NCBI GenBank assembly: GCA_030595585.1
Contig: JAUVCY010000055.1
Coordinates: 1-9,009 of the forward strand
Reading direction: 5' to 3'
DNA length: 9,009 nucleotides
DNA from: Thermoplasmatota archaeon
GTDB lineage: Archaea; Thermoplasmatota; Penumbrarchaeia; Penumbrarchaeales; Penumbrarchaeaceae
The notes below the pieces were generated by a model. It did not search any database. It worked only from the letters and a program-made list of their open reading frames with translations, and was not told the origin of the DNA. The position numbers were made by a program, and so were the translations under genes. The stretch's first letter is position 1. Every line of letters begins with the position of its first letter. Shown piece after piece: positions 1 to 6,531 of this stretch.

Positions 1-809
1 AAGCCGACGACTATATTCCCGTCATGTGTGCCTGAACCGATCTCTCTGAACAGAAAATCATAACCATCCGTGTTATTCTCTGGATCCCAGATCACCCTCC
101 CCTGATGCCATCCAGCTCCAGGCCGATCAATCGCGACGCGATACCCCACCTCGGTGGACAACATAGGTTCAAGATCACCTCCGTCCAGCTGGAACCAGAT
201 ACCATCGATCGACCCTCCCCCGTACCGTGTAAACGTGATCGCCCCGTCAAATGCGAGGTTCTCATCGAGGTCCGGCACCAAAACCGGCCTTCCACCGGAA
301 TCCTCAGAGATCCATACGGAACCAATTTGAAACTCTCTGTCCGAATAGTGATCGGAGAGCCCAACGGACAATACGAAACTCAGATCCCAACTCCCCGAAT
401 ATGGCAATCCGGGGACCAGAATAGATAAACGGCACCTCCCGTCCTGGGCATATCCTGTCCCCAATGTGTATGAGTATTCTGAGCTTCCGTTTGATATGGT
501 AAGCTTTGGCAGCCCATAGGGTTTTTTCGTATCGGGAAAGGTTATGGAGAAACGGAAGGGCTCGCCCTCTGTAACGTTCTTTTCAACGAAGATCTCCATC
601 TCCTGGGTCGAGTCCGGCACATAAGGTAGATGGAGTGAACCCTCAAGTCCCGACCCATATTTCTCTGGAGCAGCGTCGATCACCCTGGGAAGGGCCATCC
701 CCAATGCGATCAAATTGAATGTGAGAAGGGTCAACACACAGAAGGTGATGACGGCCGTGGAGGCCCACCCTTTCAACCAGTTGAATGGTTTACCGATCCG
801 AACTGACAT
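1..809 (-). CDS. Membrane-anchored extracytoplasmic protein, unknown function (3' end beyond window)
   Basis: The minus strand is open from the start codon to the left edge with no stop, so this is the N-terminal ~269 residues of a longer protein. I chose the ATG at 809 because GGTGA lies 5 nt before it. ATGs at 812 and 836 are in frame, and 836 has GAGG 8 nt upstream and would add nine residues. The protein begins MSVRIGKPFNWLKGW and has one hydrophobic segment at about residues 15-38 (TAVITFCVLTLLTFNLIALG), preceded by basic residues. This predicts an N-terminal signal anchor or uncleaved signal peptide with the rest outside. The remainder is beta-rich and polar, with several N-x-S/T sequons (NVT, NGS, NNT) and an Ig-like run (GIWFQLDGGDLEPM, later GSGTHDGNIVVG). 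The KG just before the hydrophobic stretch also recalls class III (pilin) signals, but the typical following residues are missing. I do not recognise the family. It is transcribed divergently from the helicase. Confidence 0.8.
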   Translation of the reverse strand, partial: MSVRIGKPFNWLKGWASTAVITFCVLTLLTFNLIALGMALPRVIDAAPEKYGSGLEGSLHLPYVPDSTQEMEIFVEKNVTEGEPFRFSITFPDTKKPYGLPKLTISNGSSEYSYTLGTGYAQDGRCRLSILVPGLPYSGSWDLSFVLSVGLSDHYSDREFQIGSVWISEDSGGRPVLVPDLDENLAFDGAITFTRYGGGSIDGIWFQLDGGDLEPMLSTEVGYRVAIDRPGAGWHQGRVIWDPENNTDGYDFLFREIGSGTHDGNIVVG

Positions 810-814
810 CATCT

Positions 815-819
815 TCACC
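815..819 (-). promoter_or_regulatory. Shine-Dalgarno site of the left-hand gene
   Basis: The minus strand reads GGTGA at 819-815, with a 5-nt spacer to the ATG at 809. The same motif and spacing precede the ATG at 6532, which is why I prefer 809 over the in-frame ATG at 836. Confidence 0.5.
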
Positions 820-858
820 AATTGCTGAGCCTGCATGACCCAGGCCTCTATCGTAAAG

Positions 859-870
859 CATATTGATAAA
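859..870 (-). promoter_or_regulatory. Candidate TATA region for the left-hand gene
   Basis: The minus strand reads TTTATCAATATG at 870-859, the most AT-rich stretch upstream of the left-hand gene. Its centre is about 50-55 nt from the ATG at 809, close to the 49 nt seen for the two plus-strand genes. A start site about 25 nt downstream would fall near 838. That leaves a leader of about 30 nt before ATG 809, or makes ATG 836 leaderless. No good BRE is visible, so confidence is limited. Confidence 0.4.
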
Positions 871-889
871 ACATTCTTAGGCGATCCAA

Positions 890-998
890 CCTAACTTTGA
901 CATATGAATACAGATGAGTGTCAAAGTGAGGCTTCTCCCAACATTGAGAGGCTCAGATTAGATTAAATCTATCAAAGTTGGGATCTGTCAAAGTTGGG
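890..998. repeat. Four copies of a 13-nt element, TRTCAAAGTKRGG, between divergent genes
   Basis: Copies are TGTCAAAGTTAGG on the minus strand (902-890), TGTCAAAGTGAGG (919-931), TATCAAAGTTGGG (970-982) and TGTCAAAGTTGGG (986-998) on the plus strand. The last two extend to an exact 14-nt direct repeat, TCAAAGTTGGGATC, with a 16-nt period. The first and last copies each lie just upstream of a promoter and point in the direction of that promoter's transcription. This looks like a set of binding sites for a DNA-binding protein controlling one or both divergent genes. The repeats are directly visible. The regulatory role is inferred. Confidence 0.7.
959..971. repeat. Perfect palindrome TAGATTAAATCTA
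   Basis: TAGATT and AATCTA are complementary arms of 6 bp around one central A at 965. The palindrome overlaps the first bases of the TATCAAAGTTGGG copy by two positions. It could be a dimeric regulator's site, or simply AT-rich chance structure. Confidence 0.4.
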
Positions 999-1005
999 AT
1001 CCAAC
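993..1005. repeat. Inverted repeat GTTGG-GAT-CCAAC abutting the helicase BRE
   Basis: Five-bp arms (993-997 and 1001-1005) flank GAT. The sequence overlaps the last 13-nt element and ends at the first C of the BRE (CCCAAAAG, 1005-1012). A protein bound here would compete with TFB/TBP, so an operator role is plausible but inferred. Confidence 0.4.
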
Positions 1006-1020
1006 CCAAAAGCATATTAT
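1005..1020 (+). promoter_or_regulatory. BRE/TATA promoter of the helicase gene
   Basis: CCCAAAAG (1005-1012) is a good archaeal BRE and is followed by the TATA-like CATATTAT (1013-1020). A start site about 25 nt downstream would lie near 1041-1045, leaving a leader of roughly 20-25 nt before the ATG at 1066. Eleven bases, AACCCAAAAGC, plus TATTAT recur at 6363-6381, which supports this as a real motif. Confidence 0.65.
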
Positions 1021-1055
1021 GGCGTCCTTACTATCAGGAATGTTTTAATCGGATA

Positions 1056-1060
1056 GAGGT
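1056..1060 (+). promoter_or_regulatory. Shine-Dalgarno site of the helicase
   Basis: GAGGT is followed by a 5-nt spacer, TGACC, and ATG at 1066. This spacing argues for the ATG rather than the in-frame TTG at 1060, which would overlap the site itself. Confidence 0.65.
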
Positions 1061-1065
1061 TGACC

Positions 1066-4000
1066 ATGCCTGAAGATAAACACGGGATCGACCAGCAGGC
1101 CCTTGAGGGTTACGACCCAAGGGTATCAGATTGGTTCCAGGAGAACATAGGCAGGCCGACCCGGCTCCAGAAAGAGGCCTGGGATGCCATAAAAAGAGGC
1201 GAAAATGTTCTAGTGGCATCCCCAACTGGCACTGGAAAGACCCTTTCTGCCGTACTACCCGGAATAGATTCCATGGTATCTGGCAGGTGTAAAAGGGAAA
1301 ACGTTGTGATATTGTACATATCTCCGATGAAGGCGATGGGTGCCGATCTTGTCAACTCCCTGACCGACCTCTCGTCGGGCATCGGCGAGATACCCGGGAA
1401 GCCTGATGTCAGGGGAAGGGGAAGAAGGGCTACACCAGAAAAAAACTCATCGAAACTCCAGATCGGGCTAAGGACAGGCGATGTGCCCCAGAGCGAGAGA
1501 CGAAGGATGCTAAAATACCCACCTGACCTCCTGGTCACAACACCGGAGAACCTGCTGTTGATGCTTTGTTCGAAGGCGAGAGACATACTCCGGAACGTCA
1601 GGTATGTGATAATCGATGAGGTTCACGAGATGGTGGGCTCAAAGCGTGGCGCGATGCTCTCATTGAACCTGGAACAGTTGAATGACCTGATAATATCCGG
1701 GGGAGGTCCCCCTCCCTTACGTGTGGGCCTTTCGGCTACGATCAAACCCCTATCAAGAGCGGCCAGATATGTGGGGGGACAGGATGAAAAGGGGAAAGCG
1801 AGACCCGTAACAATAGTACACAGGTCTGGCGATAAAAAGATCGAGGTCAGGATCAAAACCCTGATGCACAGTTGGGAGGATGACCCTGAGATCCATCAGC
1901 GTATCACGGAGGATATCGGACGGGTTTTGGAGAGAAAGAAGGGAGCGATCGTTGTTTTCCATAACACGAGAGCTCGAGCAGAGGAGATGGCCTATACGCT
2001 TATACAAAACGAGGATAGGTCTGTTGCCCCACATCACGGATCCCTCAGCCTGGACGTTAGAAGAGAGGCAGAGGAGGGTTTGAGGAGAGGTGATCTCGAC
2101 GGGGTGATATCATCCACATCACTGGAGCTTGGGATAGATATTGGCCGTGTAAAGGAGGTGTATCAGATATCCTCCCCGAAAGACCCATCCCGTATGCTTC
2201 AGCGGTTCGGTAGGTCTGGTCACGGCATGGGGGAAACCTCGATAGGTGTGATCTATCCCACCAACGGATCGGACCTCATCGAATCCATAGCCACCGTGAA
2301 CGCGGCCAAGAGGGGCGATCTGGATCCCCTGGTGTCTCCTAAAGGGCCTGTGGATGTCCTCGGCCAATTCGCTATCGGACTATCGATATCAGATGAGGGC
2401 ATCGATCAGAATGAGCTGTTCCATCTCTCCAAAAGAGCATTCCCGTACAAGGATATCCGGATGAAGGATCTGAAGGCCGTTCTCTCCCTCCTGTCGGAAA
2501 GGCTTCGAATGACATATCAACCTCCACCGCGGCTTTGGAGAGGACCGGATGGCAGGTACAAACCAAGAAGGGGGACCAGACAGGCATTCTACCTCAACTG
2601 TGGGACAATTCCGAAGGAAAATAAATACTGGGTCACGGACGAAAGGTCGAAAAAAAGGATAGGCGATCTATCCCGGAATTTCGGTGAAGCACTGTACGAG
2701 GGGGATGTCATCCTGCTTGGCTCCAAGTCCTACAGGGTGAGATCCTTCACAGGGTCGAAGATATTGGTACGTGAAGACCCGGATGCTGCCCCCACGGTCC
2801 CATCCTGGACAGGAGAGGTAAGGTCCAGGCCGCTGAACGTCGGAAGGAGGATCTACGACATATATAAAGATGATAAAAATTCCTGGACGGGCGATCAGGA
2901 GGGTGGGATAGAGTTAACCATTGACGATCGGGGTTTGGATGTCCTTGGAGGCCTGCTGGATCATCAGAGAGAAGGGTCTCTCGTACCAGCCAATAACAGG
3001 ATCCCGGTGGAACAGGTGAAGGCACGCAGAGGGCGATCCATCTACATCTTCCACATACCCCTGGGGCGTAAGATCACAGAGCCGTTGGGGCGTGTATTGG
3101 CGTATGGGGTCCGCAGGAACATCGGTGCGAGGGTGGATTATATCGCAGGTGACGATGGATTCGCCGTCTCCTCCCCCACTCCTCTGGAAGAACAGGAGAT
3201 AATTCAGGCTTTTGGAGGTGAGCAGTTTCACGACCTCGCACTGAGGTTGATCTTCACCTCCAGCATGTTCCGGTCCAGGTTCACCAACTGCCTGATGAAA
3301 TCACTGCTTGTCCTCAACAGGTTCAGGGGCAAGGAAACCAGTCCAACATACAGAAGAAAACGGGTCGAGAGGCTTATAGACCTGTTAAAAAAAGCGTGGT
3401 ACTCAAAGGAGAGGATCACGGATCATGACGATCCGCTGACAGGACTTCTGCTTCTGGGTGATGAGGCTGTAAAGGAGGTTCTGTTGGAAAAGGTGGACCT
3501 CAGGTCCGCAGAGGAGATAGTGAAGAAGTTGGGGAGGGGAATAGAGCTCGCCATCCGCCCCATGTCTGAAACATCAAATATCATAGGCTCCGGGATCATA
3601 AGAGGGTGGAAGGGGGAGATCGTGGAGGAACAGATGCTTTTACCCTTGGAGAGCTCAACCGGACCAGAGGATATTACCGATCAGGAACCCATAGTTCTCG
3701 AGAGACAGGACCTCAAATTCAACGACACGACCCTCGCACTGATCTCGGGTATGATCGACCATGTCATCGACCCCTTTGCCATCGCAAAGGAGAACGGGAT
3801 CTCGATAACAGAGGCCGAGGATGAGCTGGGGGCCATGGCTGAAAGGGGAGAACTGATAGAGGTTGAGGCGGGCGGGTTGAATAAATACATCCCCATACCA
3901 GATGGAGAGGAAGGCAGCGCTGTTCCATTCAGGCCAGAGGACCTCCTGAGGTCCAGGATGATATCGCGCATGCCCAAAGGGCGAGGACTGTCCTCTGTCC

Positions 4001-6354
4001 TGAGATCAATGCCTTTTTTTACAAGCCCCATGGAGCTGCTTTTGAGGTCCGATAGTATCCGGTTCTCGGACCTCAGATCGGCCGTTAAAGGTGGGTCTGT
4101 GGTCCCGTATTACGCCTATGGGAATAGAAGGGCAGGACATCCAAAATGGGCCAGGGTCTTCTCCCTCCTGTCTCAACGGCCTCCGGAGATCCCCGATGAG
4201 CTGCTTTCGGCCCTCAAGAGCGGCAGAACGATATCGCGATCGATCATATCCGAAACCACCGGCTTGAAAGGGGACGGCCTGTCAGGATTTATCCGGGATC
4301 TGAAGAGATCGAATATCCTGGGTCAATTCGGGCCGGAGGCAGTTGAGCTTATAGGAGCATCCGAGGAGTTGAGGGTCAACTCGCTACCCCCATTCGACGA
4401 GGAGGAGAGGACACAGGAGGAGTGCGTATCGATCTGCAAGTTCCTCGGGAGGTTCGGCCCCTTCACGCTGAAAGAGCTTTCCACGCTGTTCAACTGGGAG
4501 GGGGGTTTCTATCCGCCGGGGGTCATATCCGCTGTAAGCGAAGGGCAGGTTGTTCTTTTCCCAGGGCCGAGAGGACCCATGGAAGGGAGAGATGTCCATT
4601 CCGGGGGGAAGCTCTCCATCTGGCTGATGATCAGGGACCAACGTGGGATCGGGGAAGATCATCACGATATGGATGGGTTCATCGCCCTTCCCGAGACGGA
4701 TCCTGGTCTATTACTGATAGGGCAGACCTCATCCTGGACCGAGAAAGATAGGGTTCGTGGTGCGAGGAGCACCAAACTGATATCTCTCAAGAACGGGTCC
4801 TACACCGGATTCGCACAGATACTTGAGACTCGGGATTCCATCAGGGTCCTGGACATTGAGGTGGAAGCATTCCACGAACTGGAGAGGAACACCTCCGCAT
4901 TCATCCATTCAATTTCAAGGTATCGAGAACTGGGTTTCGATGTTGTTATGGTCGATAAGATCATGGGGATCCCCGCAGGAGAGGCCGCCAGGTCTGCAGT
5001 GGCGCTCTTTCTCAAGGAGGGTTTCCAAGATCAGGAGACCGAATCCGGGCGGATACTCCTCCGTGGATCGGAGATAGTTGGGAACATTGCCGACGATCTC
5101 CTTCTGGAGCGAATGTTCCTCAACCAGGGGCTTTCCAGGACCAGTCGCCCCAAACATCCCCTTGAGGTGATCATGAACCTGGGTGGTATCAGCGATAGGT
5201 GGGAGCTTCTCAGCAGGCTCGGAACGCACCGACATCCAAGGCCAAACCCCGATAGGGCTGATGAAATATCGAGCATAATGAAGGCGGATGCTCAAAACCA
5301 CATCAGGTCCATCAGGGAGATCTCGAAAGATACCTCATCGGACTGGTCCGATCTCACCCTCTTCTGGAGTGAGAAATTACCGGAGCTAAAGGACATAACA
5401 AAAAAATACACACTCTACAGGGCCATGATCGACCAACCGACCCCTATTTGGTCCACGGAGGAGATGATCTCCACATTATCCCCCAGGCCACGTTCCCTCC
5501 GGACCGAAATGGATAACAACCTGAAAAAGAAGTTGGAGGGGTTCACCTCCGAGGCAGATGAAACAGGGCAGACCCTGGCCCCCCTTGAAAAGAAAGATGC
5601 GACGGAACTGATCAAGATGGGGTTGCTCATGGAAGACGCATGGGGAAAGGCCAGAGTGCCCTTCTGGGACCTTGGGAAACGTACCGAAAATGATCGAGGC
5701 GTTAATCAAAGAGCCTGGATCCTCAGGGCTGCCAGGAACCTTGGAACCTTCACCTATCAGGACATTATCAACCATTCACCCTCTATCTGCGACAGGGCAA
5801 AGTTCCGTATGTTGCTGGGCGAGCTGTCAAAAGACCACATCCAGAGGCGGGTATCCCTTCGTACGCCCCCCGAGATCGTGTACTCGGTCGAAGGGGCCAA
5901 GGTATGGGGGACCGGGGAGGTTCACGGATTGAACAATGATTCTATCCATGACCGGAGAGATGAGGGCGACGAACCGGAAGAGGACCTCGTCGTACTCTCT
6001 CCCAAAGACAGGATGAACAGGGTGTCCCTTCGGTTCATCAAGGACACCATTCCCAAAGGAAAGGGGTTCCTTGTGTTCAAGAACGCCACCCCGATCGCGA
6101 CACTCTCACTAAGGAGAATTCATCAGAAGGCGAGCCCTTCCGACCTATCTGAAGGCCTTGTGGGAACATCCAATATCACCGATTGGACGATCAGTAACTT
6201 CTCATTCGACTTCAGAAAAAAGAAGAGGGAGGTGCTCCGGGACGTGAAAAAGGCGTTCTTCTCTCTGGGTCTGAAACTGCTCTCCGAGGAGGAGGCGGAT
6301 TCGGTCGATTCCCTGTACAAGGACATCGACCATGCTACCGAAGGACACGGTTGA
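1066..6354 (+). CDS. lhr: Giant Lhr-type superfamily 2 DNA/RNA helicase with extended C-terminal region
   Basis: This is an ATP-dependent cytoplasmic helicase of 1762 residues. Lhr proteins are 3'-5' translocases linked to DNA repair and RNA handling. Motifs in order: Q-like TRLQKEAW near residue 32; Walker A ASPTGTGKT (51-59, K58); SPMKAMGADL (Ia); TPENLL (Ib); DEVHE (184-188); GLSATI (221-226); HHGSLS (323-328); SSTSLELGIDIG (349-360); QRFGRSGHG (379-387). All are intact and of Lhr type. The Lhr-specific DEAD-associated region follows at about 640-850, with FHIPLG (662-667) and SMFRSRFTNC (733-742). This completes the ~850-900-residue core that is the usual whole length of archaeal Lhr. Beyond it lie wing-helix-like segments (about 886-945; FLGRFGPFTLKELSTLF at 1126-1142) and a beta-rich part ending VMVDKIMGIPAGEAARSAVA...KEGF (from 1294), resembling the bacterial Lhr C-terminal domain. 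A further ~430 residues include a second such module (1551-1740). It has its own promoter, and no partner gene adjoins it. Family assignment of the core is secure. The C-terminal reading rests on remembered family patterns. Confidence 0.93.
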   Translation: MPEDKHGIDQQALEGYDPRVSDWFQENIGRPTRLQKEAWDAIKRGENVLVASPTGTGKTLSAVLPGIDSMVSGRCKRENVVILYISPMKAMGADLVNSLTDLSSGIGEIPGKPDVRGRGRRATPEKNSSKLQIGLRTGDVPQSERRRMLKYPPDLLVTTPENLLLMLCSKARDILRNVRYVIIDEVHEMVGSKRGAMLSLNLEQLNDLIISGGGPPPLRVGLSATIKPLSRAARYVGGQDEKGKARPVTIVHRSGDKKIEVRIKTLMHSWEDDPEIHQRITEDIGRVLERKKGAIVVFHNTRARAEEMAYTLIQNEDRSVAPHHGSLSLDVRREAEEGLRRGDLDGVISSTSLELGIDIGRVKEVYQISSPKDPSRMLQRFGRSGHGMGETSIGVIYPTNGSDLIESIATVNAAKRGDLDPLVSPKGPVDVLGQFAIGLSISDEGIDQNELFHLSKRAFPYKDIRMKDLKAVLSLLSERLRMTYQPPPRLWRGPDGRYKPRRGTRQAFYLNCGTIPKENKYWVTDERSKKRIGDLSRNFGEALYEGDVILLGSKSYRVRSFTGSKILVREDPDAAPTVPSWTGEVRSRPLNVGRRIYDIYKDDKNSWTGDQEGGIELTIDDRGLDVLGGLLDHQREGSLVPANNRIPVEQVKARRGRSIYIFHIPLGRKITEPLGRVLAYGVRRNIGARVDYIAGDDGFAVSSPTPLEEQEIIQAFGGEQFHDLALRLIFTSSMFRSRFTNCLMKSLLVLNRFRGKETSPTYRRKRVERLIDLLKKAWYSKERITDHDDPLTGLLLLGDEAVKEVLLEKVDLRSAEEIVKKLGRGIELAIRPMSETSNIIGSGIIRGWKGEIVEEQMLLPLESSTGPEDITDQEPIVLERQDLKFNDTTLALISGMIDHVIDPFAIAKENGISITEAEDELGAMAERGELIEVEAGGLNKYIPIPDGEEGSAVPFRPEDLLRSRMISRMPKGRGLSSVLRSMPFFTSPMELLLRSDSIRFSDLRSAVKGGSVVPYYAYGNRRAGHPKWARVFSLLSQRPPEIPDELLSALKSGRTISRSIISETTGLKGDGLSGFIRDLKRSNILGQFGPEAVELIGASEELRVNSLPPFDEEERTQEECVSICKFLGRFGPFTLKELSTLFNWEGGFYPPGVISAVSEGQVVLFPGPRGPMEGRDVHSGGKLSIWLMIRDQRGIGEDHHDMDGFIALPETDPGLLLIGQTSSWTEKDRVRGARSTKLISLKNGSYTGFAQILETRDSIRVLDIEVEAFHELERNTSAFIHSISRYRELGFDVVMVDKIMGIPAGEAARSAVALFLKEGFQDQETESGRILLRGSEIVGNIADDLLLERMFLNQGLSRTSRPKHPLEVIMNLGGISDRWELLSRLGTHRHPRPNPDRADEISSIMKADAQNHIRSIREISKDTSSDWSDLTLFWSEKLPELKDITKKYTLYRAMIDQPTPIWSTEEMISTLSPRPRSLRTEMDNNLKKKLEGFTSEADETGQTLAPLEKKDATELIKMGLLMEDAWGKARVPFWDLGKRTENDRGVNQRAWILRAARNLGTFTYQDIINHSPSICDRAKFRMLLGELSKDHIQRRVSLRTPPEIVYSVEGAKVWGTGEVHGLNNDSIHDRRDEGDEPEEDLVVLSPKDRMNRVSLRFIKDTIPKGKGFLVFKNATPIATLSLRRIHQKASPSDLSEGLVGTSNITDWTISNFSFDFRKKKREVLRDVKKAFFSLGLKLLSEEEADSVDSLYKDIDHATEGHG

Positions 6355-6364
6355 ACCCGGAAAA

Positions 6365-6383
6365 CCCAAAAGCCTTATTATAT
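6365..6383 (+). promoter_or_regulatory. Second BRE/TATA-like site, distal to the secreted-protein gene
   Basis: CCCAAAAG (6365-6372) followed by CCTTATTATAT closely matches the helicase promoter. A start near 6402-6406 would give a leader of about 130 nt for the gene at 6532, or a separate short transcript. It begins 11 nt after the helicase stop codon. The motif is clear, but its target is not. Confidence 0.5.
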
Positions 6384-6458
6384 GATATCTCTAATAGGGT
6401 GTAGAAAGTTGAAGAATGATCCAAAGTGGCAACCTCTCGGACTATAATGGAGTGGTAG

Positions 6459-6478
6459 CTTTCACATGTAGACGAAAG
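6459..6478 (+). repeat. Small inverted repeat CTTTC...GAAAG
   Basis: Five-bp arms at 6459-6463 and 6474-6478 enclose a 10-nt loop. The right arm overlaps the CGAAAGG BRE of the proximal promoter. It might be a regulator site or a hairpin in a leader started from the distal promoter. The arms are short and chance is possible. Confidence 0.25.
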
Positions 6479-6486
6479 GTTAATAA
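6473..6486 (+). promoter_or_regulatory. Proximal BRE/TATA promoter of the secreted-protein gene
   Basis: CGAAAGG (6473-6479) followed by TTAATAA (6480-6486). The TATA centre lies 49 nt before the ATG at 6532, the same distance as in the helicase gene, giving a leader of about 20-25 nt. This is the more likely main promoter of the two upstream of this gene. Confidence 0.55.
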
Positions 6487-6521
6487 GACCCCCTCTGGAT
6501 TATTACACTAACTCGAATATG

Positions 6522-6526
6522 GGTGA
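6522..6526 (+). promoter_or_regulatory. Shine-Dalgarno site of the secreted-protein gene
   Basis: GGTGA is followed by the 5-nt spacer TCGGC and ATG at 6532. It sets the start at this ATG rather than at the in-frame GTG at 6523, which lies inside the site. Confidence 0.65.
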
Positions 6527-6531
6527 TCGGC

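Noticed and set aside
105..428. 107-codon plus-strand frame inside the left-hand region
   Set aside because: It lies opposite the well-supported minus-strand gene, which has a signal anchor and an SD site. The plus frame has Pro/Arg-rich shadow composition and no start signals.
855..864. AAAGCATATT on the plus strand, identical to part of the helicase promoter at 1009-1018, as an extra plus-strand promoter
   Set aside because: It would give a ~180-nt leader and lacks the CCC of the BRE. The same bases serve better as the minus-strand TATA region, so this is probably chance.
970..1001. Possible CRISPR-like direct repeat
   Set aside because: The units are 14 nt with a 16-nt period and leave only 2 nt between them, so there are no spacers. 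Four degenerate copies in mixed orientation fit operator sites better.
1060..1065. TTG start two codons upstream for the helicase
   Set aside because: The TTG overlaps the GAGGT ribosome site, and the ATG at 1066 has ideal spacing.
6409..6447. 12-codon leader peptide starting at TTG 6409
   Set aside because: Very short, non-ATG start, no ribosome site and no repeated regulatory codon, so coding cannot be supported.
6430..6500. tRNA-like segment (AGTGGTAGC followed by a CTTTC/GAAAG stem)
   Set aside because: No T-arm GGTTCRA sequence, no pairing acceptor stem, and the loop is 10 nt rather than 7.
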